A stretch of DNA of 64,000 bases from Peribacillus sp. FSL H8-0477 (GCF_038002765.1 NZ_JBBODE010000002.1:372001-436000), one strand, 5' to 3'; positions 26,428 through 36,041 are shown, counted from the stretch's first letter. Translations and numbers: made by a program. Notes: a model not told the origin generated them from the sequence alone.

Positions 26428-26465
26428 AGAAGCAGGTCCTAAAAGGATGCCTGCTTCTTTTTATT
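26428..26465 (+). terminator. Terminator of the 44-residue gene
   Basis: AAGAAGCAGG and CCTGCTTCTT form a perfect outer stem with an imperfect inner part and a T-rich tail. Confidence 0.88.
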
Positions 26466-26657
26466 TTTGATTACATTTATTATGCTAAAAAAATAATATT
26501 TAGGATGATAGTATAGACAACTAATAAATGAACAATTCAGATTTACGCTACTTCATCTTTTTCCAATAATCCAATTTAAAGCACCTGCTTCCATTATTTG
26601 AGGGAGGTTTAATGAACATTTTGTGACATAAATCTTAATCCGTTGTATTTTCTCTTT

Positions 26658-26720
26658 TATAATACTAAGATAGAATCGTGAGTTTGTGAATATATTAACA
26701 CTTGCAGTGAAACTGCAAGT
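26658..26720 (+). promoter_or_regulatory. qox promoter region: -10 box, Rex-like site and leader hairpin
   Basis: TATAAT at 26658-26663 is a probable -10 box, though the -35 is weak. TTGTGAA-TATA-TTAACAC at 26684-26701 matches the Rex consensus TTGTGAAWWWWTTCACAA at all but two positions. It sits just downstream of the expected start site, where binding would block transcription. ACTTGCAGT-GAA-ACTGCAAGT at 26700-26720 is a perfect hairpin followed by TATAATTTTATTTT, a possible weak attenuator. Confidence 0.55.
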
Positions 26721-26754
26721 TATAATTTTATTTTCGAGGGGAAAGGAGTACAAA

Positions 26755-27660
26755 ATGAAACTAAAGGGAATTTTACTGTTTTTAATTTTCACTATTGTCA
26801 CCGTGTTAACGGGTTGTGATAATCCGTTACTCGTTCTTGATCCAAAAGGCCCGGTTGCTGAAGAGCAATCAAATGTTATTAAGTTGTCCATGTGGACTAT
26901 GGCCGGAGTTGTATTAGTTGTTATTGTATTATATGCATTCATGCTTACTAAATATCGTGCTTCAAAATCTAGTGCGGACTACGAACCACCGCATATTGAG
27001 GGAAATAAATATCTTGAGGCGCTATGGATTGGTATTCCAATCATTATTGTTGCCTTCCTTGGGTGGGTAACAGTTGGCTCGCTTGATAAAGTCGAGAATG
27101 AACAAACTGGTTATACTGAAGATAAACTGACTATTTATGCTGTATCATCTAATTTTAAATGGCACTTTAGCTATCCAGAAGAAGATATAGAAACGGTTAA
27201 CTACTTGAACATCCCAACAGATCGACCACTTGAATTCAAATTATATTCGTATGGCCCTATTTCAAGTTTATGGATTCCACAACTTGGAGGTCAAAAGTAT
27301 GCAATGAGTGACATGGTTAATACCTTGCATTTAGCTGCAGACGTTCCTGGAGCTTATATGGGCAGAAACGCTAACTTCAGTGGTGAAGGATTTGCTCATA
27401 TGGAGTTTGAAGCATTAGCTATGCCTCCTGCAGAATACGAAGAATGGGTTAAAGATGTTAAAGCAACAGCTGATGAGCTGACAGAAGATAAATTTAATGA
27501 ACTTCTAGAAGCCGATCATGTTGGACGCAGTACCTTTAATGGAACACATTTAGATTTTGCTCCAGCACCTACTGGTCATAATCATGGAACAGACGATTCC
27601 GAAGATGGTCCCAAAGAAGATAATAAAGATCACGAAGAACATGAACACGATCATAAATAA
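26755..27660 (+). CDS. qoxA: Cytochrome aa3 quinol oxidase subunit II
   Basis: Lipoprotein subunit II of the aa3 menaquinol oxidase, 301 residues, exported across the membrane. The lipobox LTGC gives the lipidated Cys21, and two membrane helices lie at about 42-65 and 85-105. The periplasm-facing cupredoxin domain has FSYPEEDIETVNYLNIP and SLWIPQLGGQKYAM as in QoxA. No cysteine occurs after residue 21, so the CuA ligands of cytochrome c oxidases are absent, which marks a quinol oxidase. The last 30 residues are an unusual His/Asp/Glu tail (HNHGTDD...HEEHEHDHK). The ATG at 26755 has GGAAAGGAG upstream. Confidence 0.93.
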   Translation: MKLKGILLFLIFTIVTVLTGCDNPLLVLDPKGPVAEEQSNVIKLSMWTMAGVVLVVIVLYAFMLTKYRASKSSADYEPPHIEGNKYLEALWIGIPIIIVAFLGWVTVGSLDKVENEQTGYTEDKLTIYAVSSNFKWHFSYPEEDIETVNYLNIPTDRPLEFKLYSYGPISSLWIPQLGGQKYAMSDMVNTLHLAADVPGAYMGRNANFSGEGFAHMEFEALAMPPAEYEEWVKDVKATADELTEDKFNELLEADHVGRSTFNGTHLDFAPAPTGHNHGTDDSEDGPKEDNKDHEEHEHDHK

Positions 27661-27709
27661 TGATAAGACTACTAGTTTAATAAATTAGTAAACGAAAGGA
27701 GTCACACAC

Positions 27710-29653
27710 ATGAAATGGGACGAATTTATCGTAACCGGAGAACCCATGATTCTTATGGCGCAGATCAGCATCATCGTTGCTTCGATCGCCATCGTTGCGG
27801 GCTTAACCTATTTTAAAAAATGGGGATATCTCTGGAAAGAATGGTTAACAACTGTTGACCATAAACGAATCGGGATTATGTACATTTTAGCTGCCTTACT
27901 TATGTTATTTAGAGGGGGCGTTGATGCACTATTAATGCGTGCACAGACAGCTAGGCCTGAAAACGGTCTTTTAGATGGGCAGCATTATAATGAGATCTTT
28001 ACAACACACGGGGTTATCATGATTTTATTCATGGCAATGCCTTTTATCATTGGTTTAATGAACATCGTTACTCCTTTGCAAATTGGGGCACGTGACGTTG
28101 CTTTCCCACGTTTGAATGCAATCAGTTTCTGGTTATTCTTTGCTGGAGCAATGCTATTCAATATTTCCTTCGTAATCGGAGGATCACCTGATGCAGGTTG
28201 GACGGCTTATTTCCCTCTTGCCAGCACAGAATTCAGTGAAACGGTTGGGAATAACTATTACGCTATTGCCATCCAAATAGCGGGTATTGGTACCTTAATG
28301 ACCGGGATTAACTTTATTGTTACCATCCTGAAAATGAGAGCTCCTGGCATGACATTAATGAAAATGCCAATGTTCGTTTGGTCCAACCTGATCACGAACG
28401 TTATCATCGTTTTTGCTTTCCCAGTATTAACTGTGGCATTAGCATTAATGACAACGGATCGTTTGTTCGGCACTCAATTCTTCACCACAGCTAATGGTGG
28501 TAGTGATATGCTTTGGGCCAACCTATTCTGGGTTTGGGGACATCCTGAGGTATATATCGTTATTCTTCCTGCTTTCGGGATTTATAGTGAGATTATTTCT
28601 ACGTTTGCTCGTAGAAATCTGTATGGATATAAATCAATGGTTATCAGTATGGTTGCCATTTCGTTGCTTTCATTTGTAGTATGGGCTCACCATTTCTACA
28701 CAATGGGTCACGGCGCAGTAGTTAATGGAATCTTCTCTATTACAACTATGGCCATTGCAGTTCCTACCGGGGTCAAGATATTTAACTGGCTCTTTACGCT
28801 CCGAAAAGGAAAAATACAATTTACCAGTCCTATGCTATATGCATTAGCATTTATTCCAATCTTCACAATTGGTGGGGTAACAGGTGTAATGCTTGCTATG
28901 GCAAGTGCTGATTACCAATACCACAACACCATGTTCTTAGTAGCTCATTTCCACTATGTATTAATTCCAGGAACAGTATTTGCAGTAATTGCTGGATTTA
29001 TCTACTGGTGGCCAAAGATCTTTGGTTTCAGCTTGAACGAAAAAATCGGGAAAGTCACGTTCTGGTTTATTGCAATCAGCTTTAACGTAACGTTCTTCCC
29101 AATGTTTGTTACTGGTCTAAATGGTCAGGCACGTCGTATGTACACGTATTCTGAATCTACAGGTTTTGGTGCCTTGAATATGCTTTCATTTGTCGGAGCA
29201 CTTGGTCTTGCAATTGGATTCGGATTACTAGTTTATAATATTTATTGGAGCACACGTTACATGCCAAGAAACGAAACTTCAGATCCTTGGGATGCACGTT
29301 CATTAGAATGGGCTACTCATAGTCCAATTCCAGAATACAACTTTGCTCTTGTTCCAACAGTTGAATCTACAGAAGCTTTCTGGGATCAAAAGAAACATAA
29401 TATCCCGTTATTTAAAGGGAAGTATGAGCCAATTCATATGCCAAACAATAGTGGAATACCAGTTATTCTTGGCGTACTCTTCTTCTTCTGGGGATTCTTC
29501 ATGGTATTCAGCTGGTGGATTCCAGCAATCATAGCAACAATCGGAATCTTTGCTTGTATGGTTTATCGTACATTCGAGAAAGATCATGGACACTATATTT
29601 CAGTTGAAGAAATAGAAGAAACTGAAAACAAATCGCGAGGTGCTCACGCATGA
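27710..29653 (+). CDS. qoxB: Cytochrome aa3 quinol oxidase subunit I
   Basis: Catalytic subunit I, 647 residues with about 14-15 membrane helices, which reduces oxygen and pumps protons. Characteristic haem and CuB features are TTHGVIMI (haem ligand), [17 protein letters not shown] (CuB His and cross-linked Tyr), the HH pair in VVWAHHFY, and [16 protein letters not shown] precedes the ATG. It overlaps qoxC by 4 nt. The order and lengths follow the Bacillus qoxABCD operon. Confidence 0.96.
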   Translation: MKWDEFIVTGEPMILMAQISIIVASIAIVAGLTYFKKWGYLWKEWLTTVDHKRIGIMYILAALLMLFRGGVDALLMRAQTARPENGLLDGQHYNEIFTTHGVIMILFMAMPFIIGLMNIVTPLQIGARDVAFPRLNAISFWLFFAGAMLFNISFVIGGSPDAGWTAYFPLASTEFSETVGNNYYAIAIQIAGIGTLMTGINFIVTILKMRAPGMTLMKMPMFVWSNLITNVIIVFAFPVLTVALALMTTDRLFGTQFFTTANGGSDMLWANLFWVWGHPEVYIVILPAFGIYSEIISTFARRNLYGYKSMVISMVAISLLSFVVWAHHFYTMGHGAVVNGIFSITTMAIAVPTGVKIFNWLFTLRKGKIQFTSPMLYALAFIPIFTIGGVTGVMLAMASADYQYHNTMFLVAHFHYVLIPGTVFAVIAGFIYWWPKIFGFSLNEKIGKVTFWFIAISFNVTFFPMFVTGLNGQARRMYTYSESTGFGALNMLSFVGALGLAIGFGLLVYNIYWSTRYMPRNETSDPWDARSLEWATHSPIPEYNFALVPTVESTEAFWDQKKHNIPLFKGKYEPIHMPNNSGIPVILGVLFFFWGFFMVFSWWIPAIIATIGIFACMVYRTFEKDHGHYISVEEIEETENKSRGAHA

Positions 29654-30246
29654 AAATAGATAACTCGCTTCCTTTAGAATATGGAACCGAAGAAAATCGG
29701 TTGAAAATATTTGGTTTTTGGATCTTTTTAGGGGCAGAAATTGCCCTCTTCGCTACCTTGTTTGCCGTGTACTTCACACTGGTTAACCGGACTGGAGATG
29801 GACCCACAGGCAGTGAAATATTTGAACTTACACCGGTTTTAATTGAAACATTCCTGTTGCTGACAAGCAGCTTCACAATCGGTTTAGCTATTCATGCTAT
29901 GCGGATTGGTAATAAAAAAGCGATGATGACGTTCTTTGGAATTACGCTAGTCCTTGGACTTGGGTTCCTTGGAACAGAAATCTTTGAATTTGTCACATAT
30001 ATTCATGAAGGAGCAACTTACCAAACAAGTGCTTTCGTATCTGCTTTAATGACAACTCTTGGAACACATGGTGCTCACGTTACACTTGGTCTTTTCTGGG
30101 GACTGTTCATCATCATGCAGGTTAGAAAGCAGGGTATTACTCCTGAAACTGCAAATAAATCGTTTATCTTTTCATTGTACTGGCACTTCTTAGACATTGT
30201 TTGGATCTTCATTTTCAGCTTTGTCTACTTGAAAGGATTGATGTAA
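29650..30246 (+). CDS. qoxC: Cytochrome aa3 quinol oxidase subunit III
   Basis: Subunit III, 198 residues with five predicted membrane helices, part of the quinol oxidase complex. Family marks include [41 protein letters not shown] and the ending [21 protein letters not shown]. Its ATG overlaps the qoxB stop (GCATGA), and qoxD begins one base after its stop, indicating coupled translation. Confidence 0.95.
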   Translation: MKIDNSLPLEYGTEENRLKIFGFWIFLGAEIALFATLFAVYFTLVNRTGDGPTGSEIFELTPVLIETFLLLTSSFTIGLAIHAMRIGNKKAMMTFFGITLVLGLGFLGTEIFEFVTYIHEGATYQTSAFVSALMTTLGTHGAHVTLGLFWGLFIIMQVRKQGITPETANKSFIFSLYWHFLDIVWIFIFSFVYLKGLM

Positions 30247-30247
30247 T

Positions 30248-30532
30248 ATGAAACAACTATTCCCTATGAAGCAAGTAATGGGATATGTGTTCTCACTAAT
30301 CCTAACAGTCGTCGCCCTTTCTGTTCTTATGTTTGATTTGTCTGCAACGACTGGCATGCTGATTCTTCTTGTTACAGCATTTGCTCAGGCTAGCATGCAA
30401 ATTGTATTCTTCATGCATATTGGAGAATCAGAAGATAGAAATACATTGTACACAAATATTGGGTACTCTCTCTTCGTTGGTATTGTTACTATTCTTGGTA
30501 CACTGCTAACTATGATTTGGGGCTATCAGTAA
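30248..30532 (+). CDS. qoxD: Cytochrome aa3 quinol oxidase subunit IV
   Basis: Subunit IV, 94 residues with three membrane helices. QASMQIVFFMHIGESEDRN is the conserved central segment. It is the last gene of qoxABCD and is followed by a strong terminator. Confidence 0.94.
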   Translation: MKQLFPMKQVMGYVFSLILTVVALSVLMFDLSATTGMLILLVTAFAQASMQIVFFMHIGESEDRNTLYTNIGYSLFVGIVTILGTLLTMIWGYQ

Positions 30533-30537
30533 ATAGT

Positions 30538-30578
30538 AAAAAACCCTTAACGCATCATATGCGTTAAGGGTTTTTTTT
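30538..30578. terminator. Terminator of qoxABCD
   Basis: AACCCTTAACGCAT pairs exactly with ATGCGTTAAGGGTT around CAT, with an A-run before and eight T residues after, so it can also serve the convergent small gene. Confidence 0.93.
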
Positions 30579-30582
30579 AGAT

Positions 30583-30813
30583 TTATGATTTCACTCTTCT
30601 TGTTTTTGTAATGAGTTCCTCGGTAATCGTAAAGAACAATCCCACTCCAAACACCAGCATCGAGTTAAATACTATAGCAATCGCAGCAAACGTTAAAAGA
30701 TGATTATCGTTGTAACCGGTTTCAAATAAACTAATAATAAATATGATTCCACCTATTGTACATCCAATCATTGCAAAGATACGGACAAAGTTAAGTAGTT
30801 TGTATTGTTCCAT
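30583..30813 (-). CDS. Small membrane protein of unknown function
   Basis: About 76 residues with two strongly hydrophobic helices (FAMIGCTIGGIIFIISLF and IAIVFNSMLVFGVGLFFTI) and a basic C terminus (TKTRRVKS). AAGGAG lies directly before an ATG at 30825 and 12 nt before the ATG at 30813. I use the latter because the first leaves no spacing. I do not recognise the family. It converges with qoxD and shares its terminator. Confidence 0.7.
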   Translation of the reverse strand: MEQYKLLNFVRIFAMIGCTIGGIIFIISLFETGYNDNHLLTFAAIAIVFNSMLVFGVGLFFTITEELITKTRRVKS

Positions 30814-31024
30814 TTTACAAATCATCTCCTTATATAGTTAATTTTAGTATAATTCACAAATTTGTCAAACCTTTTTGTTATTTTATTGTATTTTATGCAA
30901 AAAGTGTTGACAAGTGTATAGATAAATGAAAAGTAAAATTCACCCTAAATTTAATATCGCAATATTCTAACTTATTTGATAGTATTGGTAATAGTTACCA
31001 CGTAATTTAGAGGAGGGGGCTAAT

Positions 31025-31966
31025 ATAAAGCTTGCAGCGAGATTAACAGGGAATTTACTTTTATACATAATCATTGGATTGCTTTTGGTATTACTGGTCC
31101 TTATGCCTCGTGAAACAACCTCACATCGTGAGGGAACCGTTGACGTGATGAGTTATTCATTTACATGGAGCTCTTATAAGCAAAACATCGTTAATTATTG
31201 GACAGAGGTAAAAGAGAATAAAACACTTGGAATGACTATGTATGAAGATCCTGTGGAAGAAGAACTCATTTATTATGCTAAAAAAAGTATTGTACTTATT
31301 ATTCCCGCTTTTTTACTGAGTATCTTTTTTGGTGTCTGGAAGGGAATATACGATTACCGTCATACTGGCGGTGTTGGGAAATTAACTGGGAAAGGAACCA
31401 CTTGGGTTTTACAATCCGTCCCAGACTTCTTCTTTATTATGGTCATTCAGATGTTTATGTTCTTTTGTATGAAAAATGATATATGGAAACCGGATATTTA
31501 TGGCGATGAAGAGTGGTACAACGTATTTTTACCGATTTTCTATCTTTGTATGTACCCGATTGCTATAATCGCTCGTCTAACTGCAGAAGCATTAGAGGAG
31601 GAAGAAACAGCTGATTATATTCGGACAGCACGTTCGAAAGGTGCTAAGGAGTGGGCGGTTATCTGGAAGCATGCCTTGTTGAATTGCTGGCCGAAGTTGG
31701 TACAGCATTTAATGCCGATTGTCTTAATTATCATGTCAGCGATGTTTGTGGTCGAATATTTATCAATGTATCGCGGTATTGGCACAAGACTTATTAGAGC
31801 CCTTCAGTTTAATGGGTGGTTTTATGCTGGTGAACCGATGGTCATGGATACTGCAGCAATAATAGGGTTCAGTTTATTATTGATGGCTATTTTACTAGTT
31901 TTCCAATGGCTTCAGGAGATTTTGGCCTTTTTCCTAGTTCCAGTACGGAAGGAGGATAATAAATGA
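31025..31966 (+). CDS. DppB/OppB-type ABC permease, probable ATA start
   Basis: Peptide/nickel-type ABC permease with about six membrane helices; the EAA-type loop is TADYIRTARSKGAKEWAVIWKHALLN (residues split here for description only: TADYIRTARSKGAKEW, then AVIWKHALLN). The first canonical start in frame is TTG 31079, which has no ribosome site and cuts the first membrane helix. Upstream the frame is open back to a TAG at 30992 and contains no ATG, GTG or TTG. It does hold AGGAGG at 31011-31016 and, 8 nt later, ATA at 31025 followed by AAG CTT GCA. Reading from ATA gives a 313-residue protein with a full first helix. The next gene overlaps by 4 nt. No binding protein or ATPase is encoded nearby. 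Confidence 0.85.
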   Translation: MKLAARLTGNLLLYIIIGLLLVLLVLMPRETTSHREGTVDVMSYSFTWSSYKQNIVNYWTEVKENKTLGMTMYEDPVEEELIYYAKKSIVLIIPAFLLSIFFGVWKGIYDYRHTGGVGKLTGKGTTWVLQSVPDFFFIMVIQMFMFFCMKNDIWKPDIYGDEEWYNVFLPIFYLCMYPIAIIARLTAEALEEEETADYIRTARSKGAKEWAVIWKHALLNCWPKLVQHLMPIVLIIMSAMFVVEYLSMYRGIGTRLIRALQFNGWFYAGEPMVMDTAAIIGFSLLLMAILLVFQWLQEILAFFLVPVRKEDNK

Positions 31967-32913
31967 AAAAAAATGTCCCGCTGTTCATAGGCATATGCGG
32001 ATGTTCGGTGTTTATGTTTCTGGCGATTGCAGGATCCTTTTTACCGGGGATTGATTCCAAACTAACGACGCGCAGCTATTATCCGGATTTTTTTTCATAC
32101 CCGCCGTTCCCGCCATCCGAAGATTTTTTGTTGGGTACTGACCGGGAAGGTCGTGATGTACTTAGTTACCTTGTGATTGGGACAAGGTATACACTTGCAA
32201 CGGTAATTGGTATGAGCCTGTCTGTCTTTATTTTAGCGATGATATTGGCTGTTAGTGCAGCTCATTCAAAAAGTATCAATCTGATTTTGCAAGCTTGGAA
32301 TTACTTATTCTCTCGTGTTCCGGTAATTTTTATGGTTATGTTTTTTTCTTTACTGCCATTAATTGTTTTCAGCCCAAACCGAATAGTCTGGATGATGGGG
32401 TTGATTATCGTATTTGAAGTAGGAAAGGTAGCCGAGCTCATGAAGAAAAGTATTCAGCATGTTCAGGTTTCAACGTATTACGAAGCAGCAACTGTACTCG
32501 GAACAGGGATTAAAGGACTGTTTACTAGATATTATTGGCCACTATGTTCACCGCAGTGGCTGTCTTATTTCTTCACACATCTGGGCAATATGTTATTTTT
32601 GATCGGACAGCTTGGGGTATTTGGAATATTTTTATCACAAAGCTTATCACAAATGGAGAATGGAGCATACATGATTACGAATACAGCTGTCGAATGGCCG
32701 CTATATATTTCAAATGTACTTATTGATATTGATGGAGCTCCTTGGATTCCTATTACAGCAGCTATATTTATAGGCTGTGCTATGTTTTCTTTTTTTGCAC
32801 TCAGCGAAGGCATCAGGCGCAAGTCACGCTTAGAACATCAAGGCTGGATTGTGAGAAAAGGATCACGGCTGAACAGGTTCCTATCTAAGTTTCCTCGATC
32901 AAAAAGTGCCTAA
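31963..32913 (+). CDS. DppC/OppC-type ABC permease
   Basis: Second peptide-type ABC permease, 316 residues. It has an N-terminal helix, then a GTDREGRDVLSYLVIGTRYTL segment typical of DppC (LLGTDREGRDVL), and several helices. The EAA loop is around STYYEAATVLGTGIKGLF near residues 175-190. It is coupled to the preceding permease by ATGA overlap. The pair would need a binding protein and ATPases encoded elsewhere. The substrate is unknown; the divergence from typical Opp/Dpp is noticeable by eye. Confidence 0.88.
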   Translation: MKKNVPLFIGICGCSVFMFLAIAGSFLPGIDSKLTTRSYYPDFFSYPPFPPSEDFLLGTDREGRDVLSYLVIGTRYTLATVIGMSLSVFILAMILAVSAAHSKSINLILQAWNYLFSRVPVIFMVMFFSLLPLIVFSPNRIVWMMGLIIVFEVGKVAELMKKSIQHVQVSTYYEAATVLGTGIKGLFTRYYWPLCSPQWLSYFFTHLGNMLFLIGQLGVFGIFLSQSLSQMENGAYMITNTAVEWPLYISNVLIDIDGAPWIPITAAIFIGCAMFSFFALSEGIRRKSRLEHQGWIVRKGSRLNRFLSKFPRSKSA

Positions 32914-32937
32914 CAAAAAGGTTAGAAGGAGAAAACG

Positions 32938-33564
32938 ATGCTAAATAAACAAGGATTTGATATTTGGGCAAATAAGTATGATCAAAGTGTTAAAGTTAGT
33001 GAAGATCAATCCTTATATCCATTTGCGGGGTATAAGAAAGTAATCAACACCATTTATAATGAAATTATGCAGAAAAAACATGCGCTGGTGTTAGATATTG
33101 GTATAGGAACAGCGATTTTAAGTCACCGGCTATATGACAATGGGCATAGTATTGACGGTCTCGACTTTTCTGCTAAAATGATTGAAATTGCTCAAGCCAA
33201 AATGCCAAAAGCGAATGTACTAGAATGTGATTTTTCAGCAGGTTTGCCTAAAGAAATCAAAGAAAAGAAATATGATTTTATTGTAAGTACGTACGCTTTG
33301 CACCATTTAAACGATGATGAGAAATTGACGTTCATTAAAGAATTACTGCCATTAATAACGGATAACGGAAAAATTTTCATCGGGGACATTGCCTTTCAAA
33401 ATCGGGATAATTTGGAGGATTGTAGAAAAGAAAGTATTACCTATTGGGATGATGATGAGTTTTATTTTGTATACGATGAATTTGTTGTCATGTTACAAAC
33501 GATATGTACATGTGAATTTCATCCAATTTCACATTGTGGTGGTATTTTGATCCTAACCAAATAA
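32938..33564 (+). CDS. Class I SAM-dependent methyltransferase
   Basis: Soluble methyltransferase of 208 residues. The AdoMet motif I reads VLDIGIGTAIL (near residue 50) with the acidic residue in DGLDFSAKM at the end of beta-2. The post-motif YDFIVSTYALHHL and a late CGGILILTK are typical of the YrrT/UbiE-like class. AGAAGGAG precedes the ATG. It follows the permease pair by 24 nt and may share its transcript, but the substrate is not apparent. Confidence 0.85.
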   Translation: MLNKQGFDIWANKYDQSVKVSEDQSLYPFAGYKKVINTIYNEIMQKKHALVLDIGIGTAILSHRLYDNGHSIDGLDFSAKMIEIAQAKMPKANVLECDFSAGLPKEIKEKKYDFIVSTYALHHLNDDEKLTFIKELLPLITDNGKIFIGDIAFQNRDNLEDCRKESITYWDDDEFYFVYDEFVVMLQTICTCEFHPISHCGGILILTK

Positions 33565-33572
33565 TTTATAGT

Positions 33573-33602
33573 AAAAAAACAGGGGGGTCCCTGTTTTTTT
33601 TT
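33573..33602. terminator. Bidirectional terminator
   Basis: AAAAACAGGG and CCCTGTTTTT flank a GGGT loop, with A- and T-runs for the convergent methyltransferase and transporter genes. Confidence 0.85.
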
Positions 33603-34476
33603 ATATCTTTGTTAAGATGATACCGATTAAGGCGATAGCGACACCTGCCATTTGATAGAGCTTTAATCTCTCTTTATAAAGATAGCAGCCAATAAAAACA
33701 ACCACTAAGCAGTTTAAGCTGACAATAGGAAAGACAATACTGGAGATTCCAGTATTCAATGCATAAAAGTAACACGAGTAACCGATTAGACTGAGCATAG
33801 AGACCGCGGCGCCGATTTTAACTTCTGAGTGTTGTACTTTTTCTTTCTTTCTTATCATTGTTATAAGTAAGTAAGCACTGCCCCCGCCATACATGGCGGT
33901 TAAAACCTCGACAGACTCAATATGAAGATGAGACGATACCTGCATTAATATCCCAAGTACACCAAAAGAAAAAATGGCTAAAAGAATATGCAGCATCCAT
34001 AAGGTATAATGATCATTTTTGGAAGCTTTCGGTGAATATTGAATGAGTAATGCCGCTCCAAGCATGCTCAGAATACCTACCCATTGAACGAGTGTAATAT
34101 GTTCTTTAAAGATAAGACCCGCACATAGAATGGGAAATAGAGTGTTGGCTGCTATCAGAGGGGAAGTTAAACTAGCAGGCCCATTATCAAAGGCATGAGA
34201 CATCTGGAGATTGCCGTATGCATTTAAAATACCAATTGTCGCCCCTAGTACAATTGCTAGAAGATGAATGTGGTATTTCCCGCTGATTAGGCTGAATCCT
34301 AATGTAAGAAAAAAAGCAGAAATATAAAAGAAAAATTGAATATGTATCTTGGAGTAGCCTTTCGTATTGCTCCATTTGAAGATTGTGTTGTTAATTCCAA
34401 AAGAACAGCTGGTAAGTAAGGCAGCCAGTAACCACAAGTGACGTCGCTTCTTTCTAAAAAGAGATTTAAAATTCAT
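33601..34476 (-). CDS. EamA/DMT-family transporter
   Basis: Ten-helix drug/metabolite-type permease of about 291 residues, with two EamA halves (LLAALLTSCSFG... and MLHILLAIFSFGVLG...). The half-end motifs are FKEHITLVQWVGILSMLGAALL and YKERLKLYQMAGVAIALIGI. The start is uncertain: the ATG at 34476 begins MNFKSLFRKKRRH, a normal DMT start, but has no good ribosome site. A GTG at 34539 would add 21 residues. Substrate unknown. It stands alone on the minus strand. Confidence 0.82.
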   Translation of the reverse strand: MNFKSLFRKKRRHLWLLAALLTSCSFGINNTIFKWSNTKGYSKIHIQFFFYISAFFLTLGFSLISGKYHIHLLAIVLGATIGILNAYGNLQMSHAFDNGPASLTSPLIAANTLFPILCAGLIFKEHITLVQWVGILSMLGAALLIQYSPKASKNDHYTLWMLHILLAIFSFGVLGILMQVSSHLHIESVEVLTAMYGGGSAYLLITMIRKKEKVQHSEVKIGAAVSMLSLIGYSCYFYALNTGISSIVFPIVSLNCLVVVFIGCYLYKERLKLYQMAGVAIALIGIILTKI

Positions 34477-34594
34477 ACTTATTGTAAGTCCGATATAATC
34501 GAAACGCAATAGGTAAAAACGGATAGAAGTAATGGACACACTGCATTACATTCCGTTATAAAAGCACATTTGTTTTTTTAGGGTAGAATACCTC

Positions 34595-34623
34595 TTGATT
34601 ATTGACTGCAAAAGAGTGATAAT
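34595..34623 (+). promoter_or_regulatory. Sigma-A promoter of aspartokinase
   Basis: TTGATT (34595-34600), 17 bases, GATAAT (34618-34623). The leader to the ATG is only about 40 nt, too short for a lysine riboswitch. Confidence 0.6.
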
Positions 34624-34670
34624 AAGGGGAGTTATTTTTACTGAATATTTAATTTATAGGGGATGGATTC

Positions 34671-36041
34671 ATGAAAGTTGTGAAATTTGGCGGTAGTTCG
34701 CTGGCTTCGGGAGAACAGCTGAAGAAGGTAATTGATATCGTCACAAGTGATCCTGAACGAAGGATTATAGTCGTATCGGCTCCAGGGAAGCGAAACTCAG
34801 AGGATATAAAAGTCACCGATCTATTAATTGCTTGTGGGGAGGATCAACTGGCTGGAGAAGACGCGGCGGATTTACTGGAAACCGTAATTCTCCGCTATTC
34901 AGATATTGCTTCAGAATTAGAGCTTAGTGAAGATATTGTTTCTGAAATTAGTGAAAACTTCTATTCGCTCCTCTATGCTGATCAAAAAAATCCACAGAGG
35001 TATTTAGATGGGTTGAAGGCAGGCGGCGAAGACAATAATGCTAAACTTGTAGCAGCCTTTTTCATAAAAGAAGGATACGATACCCGTTATGTGAACCCTT
35101 TTGATGCAGGGTTAATTCTTACAGATAAAAATGGATATGTCGAAGTACTGCCCGAATCATATGAACGCCTTTACGAACTTCGTAATCAAAAGGAAATTCT
35201 AATTTTCCCTGGATTTTTTGGATATACAGCAGACAAAGAAGTGCTCACATTCTCTCGAAGTGGTTCGGATATAACAGGTTCAATCCTAGCTAATGGGACA
35301 AAAGCAGATTTATATGAAAACTATACGGACGTTGATGCCGTCTATTCAGTCAATCCGAATGTAGTAAGACATCCGAAAGAAATTAAGGAGTTAACGTACC
35401 GCGAAATGCGGGAGCTTTCTTATGCTGGTTTTTCAGTATTTCACGATGAAGCGTTAATTCCCGCTTATCGTGCAGGCATCCCAGTACAAATAAAAAATAC
35501 AAATAATCCCGAATGTGAAGGGACAAAGATTGTTAACGAAAGAAAAAACAATAATGGTCCAGTTATTGGTATCGCAAGCGACAAGGGGTTCTGCAGTATC
35601 TATATTAGTAAGTACTTAATGAACCGTGAAATAGGTTTTGGGAGAAAATTATTACAAATTCTCGAAGAAAATTATGTTTCCTATGAACATATCCCTTCCG
35701 GTATTGATGATATAACCATTATTCTAAGAGAATACCAAATTGATCGAGAAACAGAAGCACGCATTATTAAGAGAATTAAAGAGGAACTTCATGCAGATGA
35801 AATAGAGGTTCAACATGATTTGGCTTTAATTATGGTTGTGGGTGAGGGTATGCGTCATAATGTCGGAACAACAGCAAGAGCTTCTCAAGCGCTGGCTAAA
35901 GAAAAGGTCAACATTGAGATGATTAATCAAGGTTCATCAGAAGTGAGCATGATGTTCGGTGTGAAAGCCAAAGATGAAAAGAAGGCAGTTCAAGCCCTCT
36001 ATCAGGAATTTTTTTCAGAAGTAGCGGCAATCATTGTGTAA
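34671..36041 (+). CDS. yclM: Aspartate kinase III
   Basis: Aspartokinase, 456 residues, which phosphorylates aspartate at the head of the lysine, threonine and methionine pathway. The kinase domain has KFGGSSLAS at the N terminus and SRSGSDITGSILA and FTDVDAVYSVNP-like segments (here YTDVDAVYSVNPNV). Two ACT domains fill about 305-456, including GFCSIYISKYLMNREIG and NIEMINQGSSEVSMMFGV. Length and sequence closely follow Bacillus subtilis YclM (aspartokinase III, 454 residues). It is a single-gene unit with its own promoter and terminator. Confidence 0.94.
   Translation: MKVVKFGGSSLASGEQLKKVIDIVTSDPERRIIVVSAPGKRNSEDIKVTDLLIACGEDQLAGEDAADLLETVILRYSDIASELELSEDIVSEISENFYSLLYADQKNPQRYLDGLKAGGEDNNAKLVAAFFIKEGYDTRYVNPFDAGLILTDKNGYVEVLPESYERLYELRNQKEILIFPGFFGYTADKEVLTFSRSGSDITGSILANGTKADLYENYTDVDAVYSVNPNVVRHPKEIKELTYREMRELSYAGFSVFHDEALIPAYRAGIPVQIKNTNNPECEGTKIVNERKNNNGPVIGIASDKGFCSIYISKYLMNREIGFGRKLLQILEENYVSYEHIPSGIDDITIILREYQIDRETEARIIKRIKEELHADEIEVQHDLALIMVVGEGMRHNVGTTARASQALAKEKVNIEMINQGSSEVSMMFGVKAKDEKKAVQALYQEFFSEVAAIIV

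Noticed and set aside
26553-26942. A 129-codon minus-strand frame across the qoxA start.
   Set aside because: It is antisense to qoxA and its leader, has no ribosome site, and its composition is that of a shadow frame.
34540-34670. A lysine riboswitch or T-box before aspartokinase.
   Set aside because: The leader after the predicted promoter is only about 40 nt and shows no T-box or L-box elements.
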